From contig CP060419.1 of assembly GCA_025232375.1 (NCBI GenBank), forward strand, positions 3,409,001 to 3,473,000: a DNA stretch of 64,000 nucleotides, written 5' to 3'. The notes beneath the pieces were generated by a model. That model made no database searches, was not told where the DNA came from, and worked only from the letters and a program-made list of their open reading frames with translations. Source of the DNA: Pseudoxanthomonas sp. NC8. Lineage in GTDB: Bacteria > Pseudomonadota > Gammaproteobacteria > Xanthomonadales > Xanthomonadaceae. Below are positions 42,736 through 51,995 of the stretch, piece by piece. Made by a program: the position numbers and the translations under genes. The stretch's first letter is position 1. Each line of letters opens with the position of its first letter.

Positions 42736-43535
42736 CTACGGCTGTTCCATCGCGGCCACGATCCGCTCGCGCGCCAGCTCGGCGATGCGGCGGCGGCCGT
42801 CGACGTCCCCGGGCGGAATCGGGGCGAGGAAATGCACTTCGGCGATGCGTGGGCGCTCGCCGAGCAGGCGCAGGAAGTTGCCCATGAAGTGTTCCCGCGG
42901 GGCGAACGCGACCACGGTCTGGGCATTGCCCCGGTGGCCGTAACGCAGTGCCACCGGCTGCACCGGCACCTGCGCCTCGACCGCGGCCACGAAGATCCGC
43001 GCATGGAACGGTCCCACCGCCTCGCCATTGCGGGTGCGGCCTTCCGGAAACACGCCGACCGACTTGCCTTCGCGCAGCCGCACGATCATCTGCTCGAGCA
43101 CGCCGGTGAGCGAGTCGCTGCTGCCGCGATGATGGAAGATGGACTGGCCGCGCGAGGCCAGCCAGCCGACCAGTGGCCAGCCCGCGATCTCCTGCTTGGC
43201 GACGAAACCCATCATCCGCTGGCTGTGCAGGGTCTCGATGTCGATCCAGCTGACGTGGTTGGCCACGAACAGGGTCCCACCGGGCAGTGGCGTACCGAAG
43301 CGGCGCAGGCGGAAACCGAAGATCCACATCAGGCCGCTCGACCAGTAACGCACGGCGCAGTCGCCCAGCGACTCGTCGCCCCGGCGGATGCCCACCAGCG
43401 GCGGCGCTATAGGCACAGCAGGGTCAGCGGCAACGGCACCAGCAGGTGCAGCAGCAACAGCGGCACGCGGTACAGGTAGCGGAAGAAGCGCGCGACGCCG
43501 CCGGAGCGGGCCGCACCTGGGGGTGTGTGGTCCAT
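42736..43535 (-). CDS. 1-acyl-sn-glycerol-3-phosphate acyltransferase family protein
   Basis: About 266 residues. An N-terminal membrane segment (VPLLLLHLLVPLPLTLLCL) precedes the acyltransferase motifs NHVSWIDIETL (HX4D) and GVFPEGRTRNG (the EGTR-like block). It should transfer an acyl chain to a lysophospholipid or similar acceptor at the inner membrane. ATG at 43535 (MDHTPPGAARS). The frame breaks at 43406, where CTGGCG is read as CTATAGCG and produces an apparent TAG. Confidence 0.88.
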
Positions 43536-43712
43536 GGGCGCGCACGATACCGCGCCGCGCCGCGTCGTGGATACCGCGGCCGCGCCGCGCCATGATCAGG
43601 CAGGACTGCTGGGCCATCGGAACGCGCCGCCGCGCGCGAGCAAGGCGAACAACCGGGTTCCGGCCACTGTCGGACGCCCAGGTGACCACACCGGTCGCGG
43701 ACAACCCCGCTT

Positions 43713-44143
43713 CTAACCGGGCGCCGCCACCGGCACCACCGCCAGGGTCAGCCGCGAAACGCAGACCGCACGGCCACGCTCGTCCTCGATCCGGATCTCC
43801 CAGACCTGGGTACTGCGGCCGACATGCAGTGCACGGGCGGTGCCGGTGACCGTGCCCTCGCGCACCGCGCGCAGGTGGTTGGCGTTGATCTCAGGCCCAC
43901 CGCCATCTGCTCGCGCGTGTCCAGGCACAGGTTGCCGGCGCTGCTGCCGAGGGTCTCGGCCAGGACCACCGACGCGCCGCCGTGGAGCAGGCCGTAGGGC
44001 TGGCGCGTGCGCGGGTCGACCGGCATGGTCGCCCTGACCCAGTCGTCGCCGGCGGCGGTGAAGACGATGCCGAGGTGTTCGATCAGCGTGCCGCGGCTGA
44101 GTTCGTTGAGGCCGTCGATGGAGACGGGCGCGCGGAAGACCAT
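43713..44143 (-). CDS. PaaI/MenI-type hotdog thioesterase
   Basis: About 143 residues: [39 protein letters not shown] (hotdog helix with the catalytic acid) and [18 protein letters not shown], ending [10 protein letters not shown]. This is the acyl-CoA thioesterase group that includes 1,4-dihydroxy-2-naphthoyl-CoA and phenylacetyl-CoA thioesterases. One G is missing at 43891 in CCTGG (GLEINANH expected), shifting frame in the middle. Confidence 0.9.
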
Positions 44144-44333
44144 GCGATGTTCCGGATTCCGGGAGGAGCGGATTATCGCGCGCCGGCGCGGTGGGCGGGT
44201 GCAGCGGAGCATGGCCGGCGCCGGGCACCAGGATGGCCCGATGCCGCGCAGCGTGGACATCGGCGATGAGCCGCCGATGGCGGCACCACTCCGCTCCGGC
44301 ACCCATCCGCGTGGTGCGGCGGCGGGCGCGCCG

Positions 44334-46290
44334 CTACAGGATCGGCACTAAGGCCCGCGCCGAAGGCGGTGAGCATGCGCGTGAAGATCGACTTCGGGCC
44401 GAGGGTGACGTCGGGGAAATCGCCGACCGGCACGTAGCAGCGATGGAAGCCGGGATCGCGCCGCGACAACGGCACCGGACACTCCGGCCCCTGGCTGGAA
44501 GGCGTAGTTGGTGGCGTAGCGCCACGGCCACAGGTCCAGTATCGGCGAGGCCTCCAGCACCTTGCCCATGCTGTAGTTGAGCCCGGAAAGCACAGGTGGC
44601 TTCTCGCGCGGCGCCACCACCCACGAGTTGGCCGGCCCGATGTCGCGCGAGATGCTTTCGGCCAGCGCCTGTGCGAACGCCGGATCCTCGATCACCACCA
44701 CCGCCTCGGTGTTGTAGTTCTCGCTGCGCGGATCGAAGTTGTGCGTGCCGACCACGCCGATGCGGCGGTCGATCACCATCGACTTGGCGTGCAGCCCCTG
44801 CGTGGACCCTCGCCGCTGACCGGCACCGGCCGGTTGGCCGGCGCGCTGGTGCGCAGCAGCGAGGGCCGCGTCTCGGTGCGCAGCTTGTCCTCGACCCCTG
44901 GCGCTGCGCGTCCGCATCGGCCGGGCTGCCAGCCCCGTCGCCGGGCGCTTCGCCGGGCGAGTCACCGCGCGCCATCGGCGCCGCCGCGGCTGGATCCTCC
45001 GGCAGGGCGCCGGGTTCCGGTTCCACCGGCGCGTCGCCCGGGAACGGCCTGTACTCGAAGATGTCGAAGCCCAGCTCGCGCACGTTGCGCCGCTTGTACT
45101 TGTACGAGAGCGCATAGACGACCGGGTTGTCGGTCGCCGCCAGGCTGTTGGTGGAGACCACCACGTGCGGCGGCTTTTCGCGCGCACGCAGGCCGCGGAA
45201 GATCTCCAGCGCGCTGTCCGACAGCACCAGGTAAGGCGTCTGCAGCAGGATTTCCTCCTGCGCGCCGGCCAGCAACCCGGTAAGGCCGGAAGCGCCCCTG
45301 GGGGTGTCGTCCTCCGCGCCCTCTGCGTGGTGCTTCTGCGGCAGGTCGGCGAGGTACGCCACCTCGCCGACCGGGATCACGCGCGCCACCAGTCGCTCGC
45401 GGACCAGCTCCACGTCGCCGGCGTCGCGCGACATCCGCTCCACCCGCTCCGGCCGCAACGCCGGTGCCGGCGGCAGTGGCGGCACGCCCTCGGCCAGCAG
45501 CAGCGCGGCGATGTCGTCCAGCTGTTCGACCGGCACGCTGCGCTGGTCGTTCCAGTACCCGGTGAAGTTGCGCTCCATCTCGCGCACCACCGGGCCGGCG
45601 ATCAGCACGTCGCGGTCGCGGAAGTTGTACTCGGCGTCCCAGTCGTAATAGTCGTCCAGTAGTTGCGGCCGCCGGCGATCGCGACCGCGTCGTCGACCAC
45701 CAGCAGCTTGTTGTGCATGCGCTGGTTGAAGCGGCGGAAGCAGCAGATCACGCTGGCCGAGTAGTGCATGTAGTTCGGCACGGCCAGGTTGAAGGTCGGG
45801 TTGTAGATGCGCAGTTCCAGGTTCTCGTGCGCGCCCGACAGCGCGGCTAGGATCTGCAGGTCGACGATCGCCGACAGCTGGTCGATCAGCAGGCGTACCC
45901 GGACCCCGCGCCGGGCCGCGGCCAGCAGTTCATCGAGCACCAGCCGCGCGCTGTCGTCCTTGTCGTAGATGTAGGTCTGCAGGTCGACCCGGCGTGTCGC
46001 GCTGCGGATCAGGTTGATCCGCGCCAGCAGCGCGTCGCCGCCCTTGTCCAGGATCAACGCGTGGTGGTGCGGCGTGCCCGGGGCCTCTGCGGAACGGGCG
46101 AAGGACGTGCCAGCCAGCGCACGCAGTTCGGACGGCACCGCGCAGTTGTCCGGCCGGTCGCAATCGACCGCGCGATCGCGCGCCGCCACGGCCACGTCGC
46201 CGCGCGCGCGCGCTGCCGTTCGCCGATGGTGCCGCAGGCGGCGGTGGACAACAGCAGAAGGGCCAGCAACAACCGTGCGACAAGGCTCAC
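44334..46290 (-). CDS. Phospholipase D / cardiolipin synthase-like lipoprotein
   Basis: About 650 residues with two HKD motifs: [20 protein letters not shown] in the first half and [20 protein letters not shown] in the second, so a complete PLD active site. A lipoprotein signal ([14 protein letters not shown]) puts it in the periplasm. A low-complexity Pro/Ala/Gly insert lies between the halves (residues about 390-440). The GTG start at 46290 overlaps the YceI stop. Breaks near 46195, 45660, 44890, 44810, 44475 and 44349; the last is CCTGG read as CCTTAG just before the stop. Confidence 0.88.
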
Positions 46291-46892
46291 GGTGCGGTCT
46301 CGCGCAGGCGCACGCGCACCTCCAGGCGCACCTCGTCGGCCAGGGCGAACTGCCATTCGCGCATGCCGTAGTCGGCCCGCTCGATCGAGCCGGCGACCAG
46401 GATGTCGCAATCCAGTCCAGGACGCGCGCACGCCGCGGGAGCCACGTCCAGTGCCTCGTCGCGGGTGACGCCGCGCAGGTCGAGCCGCCCCTTCAGCACG
46501 CCGCCGTCGCGCAGCAGCTGCGGCGCGTAGGGCTCGGAGACGAACTCCATCCACGGATGGCGGATGGCATCGAAGAAACTCTGGCTGCGCATCCAGGCGG
46601 TGTAGCGCGGGCGGTCGGGGATGACCGCCTCGCTGGTGGCGACCCGCAGGCGCACCCGGTGGCGGCCGTCGGGCAGGTATTCGACCATGCCTTCATAGCG
46701 CGGGAATTCGCCGGCCATGCGCTGGCCGAAGCGGGTGCGCACCTCGAAGCCCAGCCAGCTGCCGCCAGTGTCGAACGCCACCGTCGCCGGCGGCCCGGCC
46801 GGCGCGCTTGCCGGCGCCTGGGCATGGCCGGGCATCGCGGCAAAGACGAGGGCCGCGCACAGCAGCCACGCTTGTCCCTCGGATTTCCACAT
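46287..46892 (-). CDS. YceI-family periplasmic protein (second copy)
   Basis: A 201-residue intact protein. Signal peptide ending MPGHAQ, then a YceI barrel (VAFDTGGSWLGFEVRTRFG, SFFDAIRHPWMEFVSEPY, LKGRLDLRGVTRDEALDVAP). It carries a Cys pair (ACARPGLDC) that may form a disulfide. It lies 4 bp after the SixA gene and overlaps the PLD gene (GTGA), so it is part of one operon. Ligand is unknown; the neighbouring PLD enzyme suggests a lipid-related ligand. Confidence 0.88.
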   Translation of the reverse strand: MWKSEGQAWLLCAALVFAAMPGHAQAPASAPAGPPATVAFDTGGSWLGFEVRTRFGQRMAGEFPRYEGMVEYLPDGRHRVRLRVATSEAVIPDRPRYTAWMRSQSFFDAIRHPWMEFVSEPYAPQLLRDGGVLKGRLDLRGVTRDEALDVAPAACARPGLDCDILVAGSIERADYGMREWQFALADEVRLEVRVRLRETAP

Positions 46893-46896
46893 CGGG

Positions 46897-47383
46897 TCAG
46901 GGCCACCAGAAGGCCGTCAGCCGGCCAAGACCGGGTTCGATCGTATCCCGGGCCGGAAGTTCCGGCAGCGCCAGCACCGCCACGCCGGCCGGTGGCATGC
47001 CGCGGTAGTCACTGCTCTGGCCGCTGTCGAGCAGCGCCACCAGCCGCTCCAGGCCCGGGTTGTGCCCGACCAGCAGCAGGCGCTCGACTTCGTTGTGGTC
47101 CTGCAGCAACCCCATCAGCGTCCCGGGCGTGGCCTCGTAGATGGGGCCCTCCAGCCGCTGTTCGGCGTAGCCGGTGATCGCCAGCACCGCCTCCAGGGTC
47201 TCGCGGGTACGCCGCGCCGGCGAACACAGCACCCGATCGGGCAACAGGCCCTGGCTGGCGAGCCAGCGACCCGCGGCCTCGGCTTCGGCCAGGCCCACGG
47301 GCGAGAGGGGACGGTCCAGGTCGGCCTTGGCCGGTCGAAGCCGGCTCGGCATGGGCGTGGCGCAGCAGGATCACTTGTCGCAT
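46897..47383 (-). CDS. sixA: SixA-type phosphohistidine phosphatase
   Basis: About 162 residues of the histidine phosphatase superfamily. The N-terminal [14 protein letters not shown] carries the RH catalytic pair, followed by [37 protein letters not shown] and [17 protein letters not shown]. SixA removes phosphate from histidines of HPt or PTS-type proteins. The frame breaks at 47335, where GGCAAGG is read as GGCCAAGG. It starts 20 bp after the ParA gene. Confidence 0.9.
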
Positions 47384-47403
47384 CGATGGTTCCTTGGTTC
47401 CGC

Positions 47404-48036
47404 CTATGCCTTGCCCAGCCACTTGAGCAGCGGCTCCCAGTCGGCCCGGGTGCTCGCGCACCTGCGCCGAGTGGTAATCGAACAGGCTGCGGCCCAGCCC
47501 GACCAGGACCACGTAGGTATGGGTATCGCGCAGCTGGGCCACGACCGGGTACGGCCAGCCCTTCAGCATCTCCAGCGCCTGCTGGCTGGCATTGGTCCAC
47601 GGCTTGGTGCGGTTGAGCACCAGGCCCACCGGCAGCTTGCGGTTGTGGACGCGCGGCACCTTGGCCAGCGTATTGAGGAAGTAGACCGTGGCCTCGATGT
47701 CCAGCGCCGACGGCTGCACCGGCACCACGATCGCGTCGGCGTGGTCGATGAAGGCGTCCAGGTCGTCGGCCAGGGCACCGGCCGGCGCATCGATCACCAC
47801 CTGGTCGGCATCGTCCGGCAGCCAGGCGCGCCAGCTGCGGCGGCGACTGGCATCGACCGGCAGCACCGCGCTGTCCAGTTCGGCGCGGCGCTCGGCCCAG
47901 CGCGTGGCCGACCGCTGCGGATCGGCGTCGGCGAGCACGGTGCGCCGGCCCTGCAGCGCCGAATGCGCCGCCAGGTGCGTGGCGATGGTGGTCTTGCCCA
48001 CTCCCCCTTGGAACCGGCCACCAGAATCGTCTTCAT
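47404..48036 (-). CDS. ParA-family ATPase
   Basis: About 210 residues: deviant Walker A ([19 protein letters not shown] after correction), [16 protein letters not shown], and [19 protein letters not shown] as Walker B. It is a short orphan ParA without a ParB next to it. Such proteins position cell components other than chromosomes, or act in regulation. One G is missing from the G run of the Walker A at 48005, and a compensating base is found near 47455. First gene of the parA-sixA-yceI-PLD operon. Confidence 0.88.
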
Positions 48037-48149
48037 GCGGCGCTTGCCTCCGGATTGGCTGCCAGCAGGGTACACCGGGCTCCGCGGACGCGATAGGAAG
48101 GTCCGCCCCGCCGCTGCTATCGTGCCCCGGCCTTCGCCACGGACGCGCC

Positions 48150-49634
48150 ATGAGCCAGCTGCAGGACCTGACCGCCCTGATCCGGGCCAATACGCCGCTG
48201 ATCGTGATCGAGACCCGCGACGAGGAGCGGGTGGTGGAACTGTTCCGGCAGGCGCTGATGCAGGTCTGGCGCGCGCTGCACCGCTGGACGATCACCGAAG
48301 GCCTGCGTCGCGCAGACCTGGACCGCGAGGACGCGGCCGAGGGCCCGCCGGACGCCAGCTATGCGCTGCACGCGATCCGCCAGGCCGACCAGCGTGGCAT
48401 CTACCTGCTGCTCGATTTCCATCCCTACCTGGGCTACGCCAGCCACCAGCGTCTGCTGCGCGACATCGTCCAGCGCCGCGGCTGCGAGCCGCACGTGGTG
48501 GTGCTGGTCGGGGCGAAGGTCGAACTGCCGGCAGAGCTCGACGCGCTGGCGGTGCGCTTCAGCCCGCGCCTGCCCGATGCGGCCGCGCTGCTGAAGCTGG
48601 TCAAGGAGGAAGCGCTCGCCTATGCGCGCGAGAACGGCGGGCGCCGGGTGGAGGCCGAGGAGGACGCGGTGCGCCAGATCGTGCGCCACCTGCAGGGCCT
48701 GGACCTGCACGACGCGCGCCGCATCGCCCGCCAGCTGATCCACGCCGACGGCGCGCTGACCGCGTCGGACCTGCCGCAGCTGGCGAAGCTGAAGTTCGAG
48801 CTGCTCAACCGCAGCGGCCACCTGCACTACGAATACGACACCGCCGGCTTCGACGACGTGGCCGGCGCGGCCCGGCTCAAGCGCTGGATCGGCCAGCGCC
48901 GCGCCGCCTTCGGCGGCAGTCCGCCGCCGGGGCTGGACCCGCCGCGCGGCGTACTGCTGCTGGGCGTGCAGGGCTGCGGAAAATCGCTGCTGGCCAAGGC
49001 CATCGCCGGGGCTTTGAGCGTGCCGCTGCTGCGCCTGGACTTCGGCACGCTGTATGCCAAGTACCACGGCGAAACCGAGCAGAACCTGCGCGCCGCACTG
49101 GCTTCGGCCGAGCAGCTGGCGCCATGCGTGCTGTGGATCGACGAGATCGAGAAGGGCCTGGCGGCCGATGCCGGCGAGGGCGACGGCGGCGTCTCGCGGC
49201 GCGTGCTGGGCTACCTGCTGACCTGGATGGCCGAGCGCAGCGCGCCGGTGTTCCTGGTCGCCACCGCCAACCAGGTCCAGCACCTGCCGGCCGAACTGCT
49301 GCGCAAGGGCCGCTTCGACGAGATCTTCTTCGTCGACCTGCCCGGCCCCGACGCCCGGGTTGAACTGCTGCGCATCCATCTGCGCGAACGCGGCCTGGAG
49401 CCGGACACGTTCGCCCTGCCGGCGCTGGCCGCCGCGGCCAATGGCTTCTCCGGCGCCGAAATCGAGCAGGCGATCGTCTCCGGCCTGTACGCCGCCCACG
49501 CCGAACAGCGCGCGCTGGACACGGACCTGCTGATGGCCGAAGTCCGCGGCACCCGGCCGCTGTCGGTGCTCATGGCCGAACAGGTCGAAGCGCTGCGTGC
49601 CTGGGCGCGGGAGCGGACGGTCCCGGCGGACTGA
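48150..49634 (+). CDS. AAA+ ATPase of the Ycf46 type
   Basis: A 494-residue intact protein. The N-terminal half ([20 protein letters not shown]) is the Ycf46-type domain. The AAA+ module follows: [20 protein letters not shown] (Walker A), [13 protein letters not shown] (Walker B), [20 protein letters not shown] (sensor 1 and arginine finger region), and [18 protein letters not shown]. Ycf46-like proteins are common in cyanobacteria and proteobacteria and their function is poorly known. It is divergent from parA. Confidence 0.9.
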   Translation: MSQLQDLTALIRANTPLIVIETRDEERVVELFRQALMQVWRALHRWTITEGLRRADLDREDAAEGPPDASYALHAIRQADQRGIYLLLDFHPYLGYASHQRLLRDIVQRRGCEPHVVVLVGAKVELPAELDALAVRFSPRLPDAAALLKLVKEEALAYARENGGRRVEAEEDAVRQIVRHLQGLDLHDARRIARQLIHADGALTASDLPQLAKLKFELLNRSGHLHYEYDTAGFDDVAGAARLKRWIGQRRAAFGGSPPPGLDPPRGVLLLGVQGCGKSLLAKAIAGALSVPLLRLDFGTLYAKYHGETEQNLRAALASAEQLAPCVLWIDEIEKGLAADAGEGDGGVSRRVLGYLLTWMAERSAPVFLVATANQVQHLPAELLRKGRFDEIFFVDLPGPDARVELLRIHLRERGLEPDTFALPALAAAANGFSGAEIEQAIVSGLYAAHAEQRALDTDLLMAEVRGTRPLSVLMAEQVEALRAWARERTVPAD

Positions 49635-49841
49635 GCCGGCCCGGCCGGCGCTGCGCGTTGCCGCCATGCGCGATGCCGGCCGGTCCTTCCGCCGAGAACT
49701 TTCCCGGCGTCCTCCGGTCCGAGTCCCTCGCCAGGGGTGGCGGCACGCGCGCACTCCCGGATGCATGCGGCCACCCCCGCCGGGCCGACCCTGTAGCATG
49801 CCGCGCCGGCGGAACCCCGCGGATCCTGGAATCGACCGAAC

Positions 49842-50252
49842 ATGAGCCTCCCCATGAAGCGTGCACTGGCGGCGACCGCCCTCCTGCTGCTCGGCGCCTG
49901 CACCTCCACGCCGCCCAAGGCCACGCTGATGGACGGGAATGTGCTCAAGCTCGAAGGCGGTTACCTGACGGTCTCGACCCCCGAAGGCGACCGGCCGCTC
50001 CGCGATGGCGGATGCATGCGCTTCAGGCTGGTCGGGGAAGGGAAGGACGAGTACCTGCCCGGCGAAATCTTCTTCGCCGACAACTGCTATGGCGGCGCCG
50101 CGCACGGCGCCTCGGACATCACCATGGTGACCAGCCACTACCGGGGCAGCATCAGGTTCGACCGGGCCACGCACATCGTCGTGATCGACATCCACTTCGC
50201 CAACGGCGCCCCGATGCGGCAGAACGGCCGCTACCGGTACGTGGAGCAATAG
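49842..50252 (+). CDS. Small lipoprotein of unknown function
   Basis: A 136-residue intact lipoprotein: MSLPMKRALAATALLLLGAC, with lipobox LGAC. The mature part is mostly beta (KLEGGYLTVSTPEGDRPL, EYLPGEIFFADNCYGGAAHG, GSIRFDRATHIVVIDIHFA) with an internal Cys pair (GGCM and NCYG) that may form a disulfide. No family was recognised. Flanked by gaps of about 200 bp; nothing was seen in them. Confidence 0.75.
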   Translation: MSLPMKRALAATALLLLGACTSTPPKATLMDGNVLKLEGGYLTVSTPEGDRPLRDGGCMRFRLVGEGKDEYLPGEIFFADNCYGGAAHGASDITMVTSHYRGSIRFDRATHIVVIDIHFANGAPMRQNGRYRYVEQ

Positions 50253-50445
50253 CCCGCCCGGCCAGGCGCGCGCTGTCCCCATCGAGGCTTCCATGCCGTG
50301 CGGCTGCACCTGCATGCGGGCGCGGCGGCGTCCCATCGGCGCGCAACGTCGGGCACCCCCGTTCGGCGTCGTCGGCGCAACGACCGCGCACGGCGTTTCG
50401 GCACGGGGCCGGGCGAGGCGACCCGGCCCGGCAGCCGGCTTCGCC

Positions 50446-51147
50446 TCAGTTGCGGCGGAACCAGCCGGTGATGCTGTAGCGCGGCGCGCCGGCCCACGGC
50501 GCGACCAGGCTGACCACGTGCGGCTGCGGCACGCGGAACAGGCTCAGCGAATTCCACAGCGGCGTGAACGTGTCGACCACGCGACGTTCGGCCGGGTCGA
50601 GGAAGTGCAGCAGTCCGCCCCAGTCCGGCAACCAGTCGCGGCTGAGGTTCATCACGTAGGCGAAGGCCCGGTCCTCGTTGCCCGCGTGGTCGTTGTGGGC
50701 ACGCAGGAAATGGCCCGGGCGGTAGCGCACCGCGATCGCGCTGACCATGCGGATCGCGGGATCGCCGGTCAGGTGCCGGGCGAACTCGATGAACGGCGGG
50801 CTGTTGAGGAAGTCGACCACCGCATGCAGCACCAGCTGCGGATCCGGCCGTCGCGCCTGGCCTCGATCATCCGGTAGCGGTCGAAGTAGAACTCGAAGCC
50901 GTCGCGCGCGCGCCGGGTGGCCGCGTCCAGCAGCGCCGCGTCCTCCGCGCTGCCGGGCACGGCGCTGTGCGCCAGGTCCTGCACCGGCGCGGCGTCGGTG
51001 CGCTGCGCGGTTTCAGGGCACCTCGTCGCGCAGGCAGTCGTGCAGGCGCACGGCCGCATCGTCCTGCAGGAAACCGGGCACCTGCACCCGTCCCTGCGCA
51101 CGCAGGCGCGCCCGGAACGGTTCGATGTCGAGTTCGTTGCTGATCAT
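50446..51147 (-). CDS. 2-oxoglutarate/Fe(II)-dependent oxygenase
   Basis: About 233 residues. The C-terminal double-stranded beta-helix has the metal motif HNDHAGNED (His-x-Asp), the distal His in RVPQPHVVSLVAPW and the Arg in RYSITGWFRRN, as in the prolyl-hydroxylase Ofd1/TPA1 group. Substrate is unknown; related bacterial enzymes hydroxylate proteins or cap small molecules. Two breaks: 51015, where CCCTGG is read as CCCTGA and creates an apparent stop (EVPWNRAQRT expected), and 50840 (RIPQLVLHAVVDF expected). Confidence 0.87.
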
Positions 51148-51217
51148 GGCCGCGGCGGAAAACGGCGCCGGGATGGCGCCGCGTGCATGTTCGCATGCGC
51201 CGCCGCCCGGCCCCAGC

Positions 51218-51847
51218 CTATGGTAAGGCGGGCGGATTGGCCTGTAAGGCGGCGTGCACTTCGGCCAGCGTGGTGCGTTCGTCCTCGCGCCAGTCCGGCA
51301 GCTGCCGCGCATAGTCCGCCACCCCGCTCCACCGCTCCGGCTCGGTGCGCACCGCAGCGGCATACCAGGCCACCGCCTCGGCCTTGTAGCCGAGTTTCCA
51401 CAGCGCCAGCGCCAGGGTGGGCGGCTGCCAGCCGGGCGTGCCCGGCCAGCCGCCGAGCAGCTTCTGCCACTGGTCCAGCGCGCGCTGTGGCTCGCCGGCG
51501 CGGTACAGGTCCCAGGCGTAGTTGGTCACCGCGCGGGTAAGGCGCTGGTTGTTGCCGGCGTTCTTCTGCGCGGCGCGATACAGCTCGTCGCCCAGTTCGG
51601 ACCGGCCGGATTTCCATGCGATATGGGCCAGCTGCACGCGCGACTCGATGTCGCCCGGCTTGCGCGCGACGGTGGCGGCGAGCTGGTCGACCACGGCATC
51701 GTCCTCGCCCGGCAGGACCACGATCGCGCGCGTGGTCTGCGGATCGGCGTCGAAGTAGAACTCCTTCGGCGCGGGCAGCGATTGCGCGCGGGCAAGCAGC
51801 GAACACAGCGCCAGCCCGAGGGCGAGCGGGATACGCAGGTTCTTCAC
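51218..51847 (-). CDS. Exported TPR-like protein
   Basis: A 209-residue protein with signal peptide (IPLALGLALCSLLARAQ) and helical repeats typical of TPR proteins (RVQLAHIAWKSGRSELGDEL, RAVTNYAWDLYRAGEPQRAL, LALALWKLGYKAEAVAWYA). A GTG start at 51847 fits the signal peptide. It is intact and divergent from the large oxidoreductase gene. The repeats suggest a protein-binding role, partner unknown. Confidence 0.8.
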   Translation of the reverse strand: MKNLRIPLALGLALCSLLARAQSLPAPKEFYFDADPQTTRAIVVLPGEDDAVVDQLAATVARKPGDIESRVQLAHIAWKSGRSELGDELYRAAQKNAGNNQRLTRAVTNYAWDLYRAGEPQRALDQWQKLLGGWPGTPGWQPPTLALALWKLGYKAEAVAWYAAAVRTEPERWSGVADYARQLPDWREDERTTLAEVHAALQANPPALP

Positions 51848-51995
51848 GTCATTCCCCGTATAGCAGACAGCCTCCCACCGGCATCGTAACCGCTGCAGCG
51901 CACAGGCGGAGATGTGGGCCATCACAGAATGGTGCTTGATATCATTCGCCACCGGGCCGGCGACGCCCGGTTCCGCCAGCGCCAAGAGCCCGCCG

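Noticed and set aside
47404..48036. ParA as part of a plasmid or chromosome partition locus
   Set aside because: No ParB gene or parS-like repeats are next to it, and its neighbours are envelope and phosphatase genes.
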